A DNA stretch of 6,416 nt from Accumulibacter sp. (GTDB lineage: Bacteria; Pseudomonadota; Gammaproteobacteria; Burkholderiales; Rhodocyclaceae): positions 1 to 6,416 of the forward strand of contig JAISDL010000081.1 of NCBI GenBank assembly GCA_031264825.1. Direction: 5' to 3'. Position 1 is the first letter of the stretch. Every line of letters starts with the position of its first letter. A program made the position numbers and the translations under genes. The notes beneath the pieces were generated by a model. It was not told where the DNA came from and searched no databases. It saw only the letters and a list, made by a program, of their open reading frames with translations. Of this stretch, positions 1 through 4,808 are shown piece after piece.

Positions 1-142
1 CGCGAACATGGAAGAGATGGCGTCGTCGCTGCGCGTCGTGCGAATCGACGATGACGGCGCGCCCGACCCCTTCGTGATCGAGCGCGTCGAACCCGCGCCG
101 CTCCCCGTCCGGGAAAAACTTCCGGCGGCCCAGCAGAAATGA
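1..142 (+). CDS. C-terminal end of an unidentified protein (5' truncated by window)
   Basis: An open frame with codons starting at position 2 runs to a TGA at 140-142 and gives about 46 residues ending in PVREKLPAAQQK. The codons are GC-rich at the third position, like the core genes further along, which supports real coding. The visible tail is hydrophilic and proline/acid-rich (RIDDDGAPDPFVIERVEP) with no membrane segment or recognisable catalytic motif, so I cannot assign a family. The start lies outside the window. A repeat module begins 4 bp after the stop. No strong intrinsic terminator follows: the nearest stable hairpin (CTTGCGC-GAA-GCGCAAG, 184-200) lacks a T-tract. Confidence 0.6.
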   Translation, partial: ANMEEMASSLRVVRIDDDGAPDPFVIERVEPAPLPVREKLPAAQQK

Positions 143-146
143 GCGC

Positions 147-209
147 ATAGGTTGGGGTGAGCGTAGCGATGCCCAACGTCTCGCTTGCGCGAAGCGCAAG
201 CCATTTCAG
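147..209 (+). repeat. 63-bp intergenic repeat module, copy 1
   Basis: This module starts ATAGGTTGGGG and recurs in direct orientation at 1585-1647 with only a few substitutions. An inverted copy of its first half lies at 1784-1817. It holds two potential stem-loops: GTTGGG pairing with CCCAAC, and CTTGCGC-GAA-GCGCAAG at 184-200. It runs directly into a 7-bp tandem array at 206-233. Palindromic intergenic repeats of the type GTTGGG...CCCAAC are, as I recall, widespread in proteobacterial genomes; the exact family is not assigned here. Confidence 0.75.
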
Positions 210-238
210 GGATCAGGAGACAGGGATCAGATCGGTTA
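206..238 (+). repeat. 7-bp tandem array and left part of the palindromic repeat interrupted by the IS
   Basis: Four 7-bp units follow in strict phase: TCAGGGA, TCAGGAG, ACAGGGA, TCAGATC, then GGTTA at the IS junction. The last three units plus GGT are identical to positions 5900-5923 of the repeat block upstream of rpoH. There the sequence continues uninterrupted as CAGCGGCGGC. The continuation of this copy is found beyond the IS at 1543-1582. Confidence 0.75.
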
Positions 239-252
239 GGAATTGTCTATAA
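236..252 (+). repeat. IS left end: target duplication TTA plus left terminal inverted repeat
   Basis: TTA (236-238) is followed by GGAATTGTCTATAA (239-252), matched perfectly by the reverse complement of 1529-1542. Inside the 14 bp the two ends diverge. Confidence 0.85.
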
Positions 253-258
253 ATAATC

Positions 259-287
259 TTTACAGTTAGATGTTCATAGGTTATACT
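259..287 (+). promoter_or_regulatory. Sigma-70-like promoter of the transposase gene, internal to the IS left end
   Basis: A -35 box TTTACA (259-264) and a -10 box TATACT (282-287) are separated by exactly 17 bp, each differing from consensus at one position. A transcription start 7-8 bp after the -10 box would fall at about 294-295, which is the ATG of the transposase. The mRNA may therefore be leaderless, which fits the lack of a Shine-Dalgarno sequence before the ATG. Confidence 0.55.
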
Positions 288-294
288 GTAAAGC

Positions 295-1515
295 ATGGCA
301 GATAAAGACGAAAGCGCATTGAAAATGCGCATAGACATCATGCTCCCGTCGCTCAACGAGTTCCAGCGAAGACGGTTTTTGTCTGTAGAGGCAAAATCGA
401 TTGGCAGGGGCGGGATAACGCTTGTGAGTCGGCTTTCCGGGATGTCGCGCCAAACGCTGACGGAAGGGGTAAAGCAGCTTGATTCCCCCGTAGTGGAACT
501 GCCCAAACAAGGGCGGTGTCGAAAATCTGGAGGTGGGAGGAAACCCGTATGGGAAGAGAAGCCTGAAATATTGGATGCCCTATCGGGCTTGCTGGAAGCG
601 CACACGAAGGGTGATCCGATGAGGTTGTTGCTTTGGACAAACAAGAGTCTGCGCAAGCTTTCCGCCGCACTGTCACAAGAAGGCTTCTCCGCCAACAAAG
701 ACACCATCGGGTGTATGCTGAAAATGCTCGGATACGGCTTGCAGTCGGACAAAAAAACCTTGACGGTCAAGCCGTCCCATCCGGATCGCAACGCCCAGTT
801 CGAGCACATAAACGAGGAAGCGAAGAAAGCGGTTGCCTGTGGATGCCCTGTGCTTTCTATTGATGCGAAGAAGAAAGAGAACGTGGGCAACTTCAAGAAC
901 GGAGGCAAAACGTATCGGCCTCACAAGTCGCCGACAGAGGTGCTTGATCATGACTTCCCCCTGCCGGAGCTTGGGAAGGCGACCCCATTCGGGGTATACA
1001 ACATTTTTAAAAACAAAGGCTTCGTGAATGTCGGGCTGAGCGCCGACACGGCCGTGTTCGCAGTGGAGTCCCTACGGAAGTGGTGGTACGCGGAAGGTAT
1101 CTGCGATTACAACGGCGCCGCTAAAATCGTACTCACCGCCGACGGTGGCGGCAGCAACGGGAGCCGAAACAGGCTTTGGAAATTAGAATTGCAGAAATTC
1201 GCGGACGAGATAGGAAAGGACATCCAAGTGTTGCACTATCCGCCAGGAACAAGCAAGTGGAACAAGATCGAGCATCGGATGTTTTCGTTCATCAGCAAGA
1301 ACTGGCAGGGCGTGCCGCTCATCAGCGCCTCGGTCATAGTAAACCTGATCGGAGCAACGAGAACGGAGAAAGGGCTGTCAATCCGATGCGTCCTCGACGA
1401 GGCAATATACGAAAAGGGCATTGAAGTCACGGACAAAGAGTTTGAATCCATCAATATCACAAAAGATGACTTTCACGGAGAGTGGAACTATACAATATGT
1501 AAGAATACAGATTAA
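295..1515 (+). CDS. ISAzo13-family DDE transposase (406 aa)
   Basis: This is the transposase that would cut and join the IS ends. An N-terminal helix-turn-helix-like region lies around residues 38-60 (GGITLVSRLSGMSRQTLTEG). The C-terminal RNase H-like DDE domain corresponds to the Rhodopirellula-type/ISAzo13 transposase family. The probable catalytic residues are D190 in LSIDAKKKENVGNFKNGG, D283 in LTADGGGSNGSRNR, and E326 in PPGTSKWNKIEHRMFSF; all three motifs are intact. The length fits a complete member of the family. The ATG at 295 is preferred because it begins the conserved LPSLNEFQRRRF region after a short lead and sits just after a good promoter; ATG at residue 11 is an alternative. 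No frameshift or internal stop is present, and the gene fills almost the whole IS. Its base composition is less GC-rich than recN or nadK, consistent with horizontal origin. Confidence 0.93.
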   Translation: MADKDESALKMRIDIMLPSLNEFQRRRFLSVEAKSIGRGGITLVSRLSGMSRQTLTEGVKQLDSPVVELPKQGRCRKSGGGRKPVWEEKPEILDALSGLLEAHTKGDPMRLLLWTNKSLRKLSAALSQEGFSANKDTIGCMLKMLGYGLQSDKKTLTVKPSHPDRNAQFEHINEEAKKAVACGCPVLSIDAKKKENVGNFKNGGKTYRPHKSPTEVLDHDFPLPELGKATPFGVYNIFKNKGFVNVGLSADTAVFAVESLRKWWYAEGICDYNGAAKIVLTADGGGSNGSRNRLWKLELQKFADEIGKDIQVLHYPPGTSKWNKIEHRMFSFISKNWQGVPLISASVIVNLIGATRTEKGLSIRCVLDEAIYEKGIEVTDKEFESINITKDDFHGEWNYTICKNTD

Positions 1516-1528
1516 ATGCACAATCTAA

Positions 1529-1545
1529 TTATAGACAATTCCTTA
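1529..1545 (-). repeat. IS right terminal inverted repeat plus target duplication TTA
   Basis: TTATAGACAATTCC (1529-1542) is the exact reverse complement of the left IS end and is followed by TTA (1543-1545). The transposase stop codon lies 13 bp inside the repeat. Confidence 0.85.
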
Positions 1546-1582
1546 GCGGCGGCTTCGCCGCCGGAGTGACGAAACCCCACCA
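1546..1582 (+). repeat. Right part of the palindromic repeat interrupted by the IS
   Basis: It begins GCGGCGGCTTCGCCGCCGG, a GC-rich hairpin (stem GGCGGC/GCCGCC, loop TTC), and continues to GAAACCCC. The reverse complement of 3071-3113 has the same order: hairpin, CCGGAG, a short A-rich stretch, then GAAACCCC. Together with 206-238 it forms one repeat copy split by the IS. Confidence 0.65.
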
Positions 1583-1584
1583 GT

Positions 1585-1650
1585 ATAGGTTGGGGTGAGC
1601 GAAGCGAAGCCCAACGTCTCGCTTGCGCGAAGCGCAAGCCACTTCAGGAA
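1585..1650 (+). repeat. 63-bp intergenic repeat module, copy 2
   Basis: This is a near-identical direct copy of 147-209. It again carries CTTGCGC-GAA-GCGCAAG and again runs into 7-bp units (TCAGGAA, TCAGGGA, TCAGAAG, 1644-1664). The two copies lie on either side of the IS, but each is part of the chromosomal repeat mosaic; they lie outside the IS terminal repeats, so they are not IS ends. Confidence 0.75.
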
Positions 1651-1668
1651 TCAGGGATCAGAAGACAA

Positions 1669-1745
1669 GAACCGCGAAACACGGACACGCGCGAAAAAGT
1701 TTTGGGAATACCGACCTTTCGCGTCTTTCGCGTTTTTCGCGGTTG
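1669..1745. repeat. Imperfect inverted repeat built of CGCGAAA-type units
   Basis: The left arm (1669-1699) contains CCGCGAAACACGG and CGCGCGAAAAAG. The right arm (1716-1745), read on the minus strand, is a run of CGCGAAAAA, CGCGAAAGA and CGCGAAAGG. The arms share about 30 bp of imperfect complementarity around a loop of about 16 bp. The 9-bp periodicity of the right arm marks it as a different repeat type from the 7-bp arrays. No gene overlaps it. Confidence 0.6.
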
Positions 1746-1750
1746 AAATC

Positions 1751-1768
1751 GGTTTTCAGCGGAAAACC
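1751..1768. other. Perfect 7-bp stem-loop downstream of the metalloprotease gene
   Basis: GGTTTTC (1751-1757), loop AGCG, GAAAACC (1762-1768). It lies 59 bp past the stop of the minus-strand metalloprotease gene. On that strand it is followed by GATTTC, not a T-run, so it is at best a weak terminator. Confidence 0.4.
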
Positions 1769-1783
1769 ATACGCCTGCGGAAT

Positions 1784-1817
1784 CGTTGGGGTTCGCTACG
1801 CTCACCGCCAACCTATA
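1784..1817 (-). repeat. Inverted partial copy of the 63-bp module
   Basis: Read on the minus strand it runs TATAGGTTGGCGGTGAGCG then TAGCGAACCCCAACG. This matches the first half of the modules at 147 and 1585 apart from an inserted C and one or two substitutions. It ends 10 bp before the stop codon of the metalloprotease gene. The CTTGCGC hairpin half is absent here. Confidence 0.7.
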
Positions 1818-1826
1818 CCGCCAAGA

Positions 1827-2564
1827 TCAAGCGTAGGAATCGAGCTGCATGCCGACCAGATTGGTCTGCCCCGCACTCTGGTAGAAACCGATCTCGCCGG
1901 AAGCCCCGGTGCCGCCCGTCCCCCGTCCGCCGAACGCGGACGCGGTTTCGGCGTTTTGTCTGCGCGCCGCCTCCTCGGCCGCTTTTTCTTCCTCTTCGAG
2001 AAGAGACGCTTCGCGCGCCTGCGCGGCCTCCTCGCGCTTGATCTGGGCGAGTTCGATCTGCGCGTCGCCTTCCAGCTTGGTCGCCTTCGCCGCGATGCTC
2101 CTGTCTTGCGGCGAAGGGTCCGCGGGCGCGAGCGCCGCCGCGCGGATATGCCGCGCCTTGGGAATCGTTTCTTCGGGCGTTTTACCCGGCGACGTATCGA
2201 TCGAGACCTCGCCGCCGATCGCGTAACGGCGGTTGTCCGGCCCCGTCTGATACGTATAGCTCGGTCCGCCCCGGACAAGGCTCCCGCCGACGGCCATGTG
2301 CGCCTGCTCGTGGCGATGGACTTCCTGGTCTCTCTGCTTGAGTTTCTGGACTTCGCGCTGCTGGTCGGCCGTCAGTTCTTCCTTGCCCGGCGTCTTTTCG
2401 GTCTTGTCCGAAGCGCCCGAAGCGTTCGACCTGTCCACGGAATCGCTCCGCCTCTGGCCGGAAACGCCGGCGGAAAGCGCCTCGTTTCTCGACGTTTGCG
2501 CATTGTATGGCGCAAACCGGTCGAGTCCGAAAAACGCGGAAGCAGCGGTCGCACTCTGGATCAT
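1827..2564 (-). CDS. SprA-related putative zinc metalloprotease (245 aa)
   Basis: The protein belongs to the SprA-related / CJM1_0395-type putative metalloprotease family, recognised by the conserved core at about residues 62-160. This includes the zinc-binding HExxH motif HEQAH at 85-89, then VGGSLVRGGPSYTYQTGPD, RRYAIGGEVSIDTSP and RAAALAPADPSPQDR. The N-terminal 60 residues are low-complexity and Ser/Asp-rich. Residues 165-205 form an Ala/Glu/Lys/Arg-rich probable coiled coil, and the tail is Gly-rich. No signal peptide or membrane segment is seen. The proteolytic activity is inferred from the motif; the substrate is unknown. The start at 2564 is preceded by GAAGG about 10 bp upstream, an acceptable ribosome binding site. 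It stands alone on its strand, bordered by repeats downstream and diverging from the small duplicated gene at 2759. Confidence 0.85.
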   Translation of the reverse strand: MIQSATAASAFFGLDRFAPYNAQTSRNEALSAGVSGQRRSDSVDRSNASGASDKTEKTPGKEELTADQQREVQKLKQRDQEVHRHEQAHMAVGGSLVRGGPSYTYQTGPDNRRYAIGGEVSIDTSPGKTPEETIPKARHIRAAALAPADPSPQDRSIAAKATKLEGDAQIELAQIKREEAAQAREASLLEEEEKAAEEAARRQNAETASAFGGRGTGGTGASGEIGFYQSAGQTNLVGMQLDSYA

Positions 2565-2651
2565 AAGTTCAAAGCCTTCACCCGAATGGCGGCAGGCGCA
2601 ATCGCAACCCGGACGCCCTCACGTTTAGATTAATACACAAAGCGACGATAT

Positions 2652-2748
2652 TCAAGCCGGGATTGCTTGATCCGATTGCCCCTTCTGGGAAATAATCAAG
2701 CAGGGAAGGATTCTTCCCCTCTGTGTTGTGTCGCCCAGTGACGGGCGA
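2652..2748. other. Intergenic leader with several stem-loops between divergent genes
   Basis: The 194-bp gap between the metalloprotease gene and the duplicated ORF holds four possible hairpins. TCAAGC (2652-2657) can pair with GCTTGA (2665-2670). GCTTGAT (2665-2671) can pair with ATCAAGC (2695-2701). GGGAAG-GATT-CTTCCC lies at 2703-2718 and TCGCCC-AGTGAC-GGGCGA at 2731-2748. The first two share one arm and cannot form together. I see no clear promoter on either strand and no good Shine-Dalgarno before the ATG at 2759. Confidence 0.4.
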
Positions 2749-2758
2749 AAATTGAAAA

Positions 2759-2998
2759 ATGAACGAAAACTCTACCTTGCAAGTTTCTGATTCCGACGAT
2801 CTGGACGAAGCGCCTGTCTGGACGGCGGAGGATTTCGCCAACGCTGTGCACCGCGTCGGCCTGAAACCCGTCGGGAAAAAAGTGAACGAGAAAACACCTT
2901 TACAGATTTCTGATTCCGACGATCTGGACGAGGTACCTCCCCTGACGGCGGAGGATTTCGCCAACGCTGTGCACCGCGTCGGCCTGAAACCCGTCGGG
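2759..2998 (+). repeat. In-frame 123-bp tandem duplication
   Basis: Unit 1 is 2759-2881 and unit 2 starts at 2882; the second copy is recognisable to 2998. The period is 123 bp, exactly 41 codons. The last 54 bp of homology (ACGGCGGAGG to CCGTCGGG) are identical, while the first 60 bp carry many substitutions, giving a mosaic pattern of divergence. Confidence 0.9.
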
Positions 2999-3016
2999 GA
3001 AGCCCGCAGAAACTGA
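2759..3016 (+). CDS. Small acidic protein made of two tandem antitoxin-like N-terminal units (85 aa)
   Basis: The protein is two copies of a 41-residue unit: MNENSTLQVSDSDDLDEAPVWTAEDFANAVHRVGLKPVGKK and VNEKTPLQISDSDDLDEVPPLTAEDFANAVHRVGLKPVG, then EARRN. The pattern DDLDExPxxTAEDFAxAVxRxGLKPV resembles the N-terminus of BrnA/DUF4415-type antitoxins, in which a ribbon-helix-helix-type DNA-binding part normally follows. That part is absent after both copies and no BrnT toxin gene is adjacent. It could be a decayed antitoxin remnant or a small protein in its own right. Synonymous differences between the units (GAA/GAG, CAA/CAG, TTG/TTA) suggest some selection on the protein. The second unit begins with GTG at 2882, the position equivalent to the ATG. 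No convincing ribosome binding site is seen. The family assignment is from recalled pattern only. Confidence 0.55.
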   Translation: MNENSTLQVSDSDDLDEAPVWTAEDFANAVHRVGLKPVGKKVNEKTPLQISDSDDLDEVPPLTAEDFANAVHRVGLKPVGEARRN

Positions 3017-3025
3017 GGCAAGCGC

Positions 3026-3043
3026 GTAGGGGCACGGCGCGCC
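3026..3043 (+). repeat. Half of a GC-rich palindromic sequence
   Basis: GTAGGGGCACGGCGCGCC ends at a GGCGCGCC centre whose expected mirror (GTGCCCCTAC) is missing. A 7-bp array (TCAGGGA, TCAGGAA, TCAGATG, 3046-3066) begins 3 bp later. It resembles a larger palindrome cut at its centre by insertion of the next repeat. Confidence 0.35.
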
Positions 3044-3045
3044 CA

Positions 3046-3154
3046 TCAGGGATCAGGAATCAGATGAAAACCGATCGGGGTTTCAAAGCTTTTTCTCCGG
3101 CGGCGAAGCCGCCGCTCACTGATCTGTTTCCTGTTTCCTGTTTCCTGTTTCCTG
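3046..3154. repeat. Palindromic heptamer repeat, half copy overlapping the recN 3' end
   Basis: The order is three TCAGGAA-type units (3046-3066), the core CCGATCGG (3071-3078), a 22-bp arm, the hairpin GGCGGC-GAA-GCCGCC (3099-3113), CTGATCTG, then four perfect tandem TTTCCTG units (3127-3154). Positions 3071-3140 align without gaps to 6019-6088, with 10 mismatches in 70. The arm left of CCGATCGG is shortened compared with the full palindrome at 5942-6103. The right half includes the recN stop codon and last 12 or so codons. Confidence 0.8.
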
Positions 3155-4804
3155 TTGAGTGAGCATTTCCTTCGCGTGTTTCCTGGTAATCGGCGTGATT
3201 TCGATTCCGCCGAGCATCCGGGCGATCTCTTCGACGCGGTCCTTCGGGTCGAGCAACTCGACGCGGCTTCGGATGCCGTCGCCCTCCCCGGTTTTCACGA
3301 CCTGCCACTGCCAATTCGCGCGCGCGGCGACCTGCGGCAAATGCGTGACGCAGAGAATCTGCCGTTCTTCGCCCAAGCGGCGCAGCAATCGCCCGACGAT
3401 TTCAGCGACGCCGCCGCCGATCCCGGCGTCGACCTCGTCGAAAACCAGCGTCGGGACGCGCGCCGCCTGACTCGCGACGACCTGGATCGCCAGACTGATC
3501 CGCGAGAGTTCGCCGCCCGAGGCAACCTTGGCGAGCGGGCGCGTCGCGTCGCCGGAGAGTCCCGCGATGCGGAATTCGACCTTTTCGAAGCCCTGCGCGC
3601 CGCCGATTTTCAACGGTGACAGCGCCGCCTCGAAACGCCCTCCGCCGAGCGCGAGGTCCTGCATGATCCGGCTGATTTCGGTCCCCAGCCTTTCGGCCGC
3701 CTCGGCGCGCTTCGCGGAAAGCGCATGCGCGCTTGCATCAAACCGGAGCCGCAGCGTTTTTTCGCGCGCCTCCAGCGCCACGGTATCGGACGCTTCGCGG
3801 AACGCGAGCATTTTTTCTTGGCATTGCCGGAGCAATTCGGGAAGATTTTCGGGCTTCGTCCGAAACTTGCGCGCGCACGCGAGGATCGCTTCGATCCGGC
3901 TTTCGACTTCCTCCAGACGGCGCGGGTCGATGTCGACGCGCTCCGCGTAGCGCCGAAGCGCCGAAACCGACTCGGAAAGTTCGGCGCTGACCGAATGCAA
4001 AAGCGCCGAAATCTCCGACAGGGCGGGGTCGAATTCGACGAGGCCGTCGAGCCTGCGAAGCGCCGCGTCGATCTGCTTGCCGCACGACAAATCGTCTTCG
4101 GACAAGAGCGAAACGACGAACTGCGCGCCTTCGAGCAGACCCGCCGCGTGCGCGAGGCGCGTGTGCTCGACGCCAAGCTCACTCCAGTCGTCCGGCGAAA
4201 ATCCGAGCGCTTCGAGTTCCTTGAGCTGCCATTCGGTCTCTTCGCGCTCCCTGGCCTGCGCCTCCGAGTTTTCCCTTGCGCTCTTCAGCTTCTCGGCGGC
4301 GGCGCTCCACTCGCGCCACGCCGAGGCGACTTCCGCCGCCAAAGGCTCCAGCGCGCCCCACGAATCGAGGATTCCGCGCTGAACGTCCTCGCGCAATAAA
4401 GACTGGTGCGCGTGCTGACCGTGGATGTCGATGAGCACCTCGGTCGCCTCTTTGAGTTGCTGCAAGGTGACGGGCGACCCATTGAGGTAGGCGCGCGAGC
4501 GGCCGCCCGCGTCGACGACGCGACGCAGCAGAAAACCGTCGGCCGCGTCGAGGTCGTGCCGGGAAAGCCAGTCGAGAAGTTCCGGCGCGTCGGGCGCGTC
4601 GAATTCCGCCGAGACCTCGGCGCGCTCGCACCCGGCGCGAATCAGCGCGGTGTCCGCCCGGTCGCCCAAGGCAAACGCGAGCGCGTCGATGAGGATCGAC
4701 TTCCCCGCGCCCGTCTCGCCGGTCAGAACGCTGAACCCTTCGCCGAATTCGAGTTCCAGACGGTCGACGAGCACGAAGTCCCGAATCGACAGGCGGCGCA
4801 ACAT
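3116..4804 (-). CDS. recN: DNA repair protein RecN (562 aa)
   Basis: RecN is an SMC-like ATPase that acts on DNA ends early in recombinational double-strand-break repair. The protein shows the head-coil-head layout. Walker A GETGAGKS lies at residues 29-36 and the conserved DIHGQHAHQSLL at 126-137. Long Ala/Glu/Arg-rich coiled coils span about 155-375. The ABC signature SGGELSRISLAI lies at 429-440, Walker B TLVFDEVDAGIGG at 452-464, and the switch region CVTHLPQVAARA at 485-496. Overall length is normal. The ATG at 4804 lies 4 bp after the nadK stop with GAGAG just upstream, which suggests translational coupling. The last residues, QQETGNRKQETDQ, are encoded by the tandem 7-bp repeat at 3127-3154 and look like a replacement of the native C-terminus. 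Conserved sequence stops at about HAKEMLTQ (549). Confidence 0.97.
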   Translation of the reverse strand: MLRRLSIRDFVLVDRLELEFGEGFSVLTGETGAGKSILIDALAFALGDRADTALIRAGCERAEVSAEFDAPDAPELLDWLSRHDLDAADGFLLRRVVDAGGRSRAYLNGSPVTLQQLKEATEVLIDIHGQHAHQSLLREDVQRGILDSWGALEPLAAEVASAWREWSAAAEKLKSARENSEAQAREREETEWQLKELEALGFSPDDWSELGVEHTRLAHAAGLLEGAQFVVSLLSEDDLSCGKQIDAALRRLDGLVEFDPALSEISALLHSVSAELSESVSALRRYAERVDIDPRRLEEVESRIEAILACARKFRTKPENLPELLRQCQEKMLAFREASDTVALEAREKTLRLRFDASAHALSAKRAEAAERLGTEISRIMQDLALGGGRFEAALSPLKIGGAQGFEKVEFRIAGLSGDATRPLAKVASGGELSRISLAIQVVASQAARVPTLVFDEVDAGIGGGVAEIVGRLLRRLGEERQILCVTHLPQVAARANWQWQVVKTGEGDGIRSRVELLDPKDRVEEIARMLGGIEITPITRKHAKEMLTQQETGNRKQETDQ

Positions 4805-4808
4805 GCTC

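Larger units (their letters stand above)
239..1542 (+). mobile_element. Complete ISAzo13-family insertion sequence
   Basis: The element is 1304 bp with 14-bp perfect terminal inverted repeats: GGAATTGTCTATAA at 239-252 and its complement at 1529-1542. It is flanked by TTA on both sides (236-238 and 1543-1545), consistent with a 3-bp target duplication. A 2-bp TA duplication cannot be excluded because the boundary base is ambiguous. It carries a single full-length transposase gene and its own promoter-like sequence near the left end. Its base composition is visibly less GC-rich than the surrounding genes. It sits inside a copy of the palindromic repeat family, and removing it together with one TTA restores a sequence matching another copy at 5911-5932. 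Nothing in it looks decayed, so it may be active. Confidence 0.9.

Noticed and set aside
213..908. Minus-strand open frame of 231 codons opposite the transposase
   Set aside because: Antisense to an intact transposase with all three catalytic motifs; no recognisable protein.
147..1647. The two 63-bp modules as ends of a larger composite transposon carrying the IS
   Set aside because: They are direct repeats lying outside clear IS ends with target duplication, and a third inverted copy lies elsewhere; they belong to the chromosomal repeat mosaic.
1623..2633. Plus-strand open frame of 336 codons opposite the metalloprotease gene
   Set aside because: It starts inside a repeat module and is Arg-rich without motifs. 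The minus strand carries the HEQAH-containing conserved protein.
2578..3021. Minus-strand open frame of 147 codons with internal repeats
   Set aside because: Its repeats only mirror the 123-bp tandem duplication. The plus-strand frame shows synonymous substitutions and the antitoxin-like pattern.
3095..3126. Intrinsic terminator between the convergent duplicated ORF and recN
   Set aside because: The GGCGGC-GAA-GCCGCC hairpin is strong but no T-run follows it on either strand; it is part of the dispersed repeat family.
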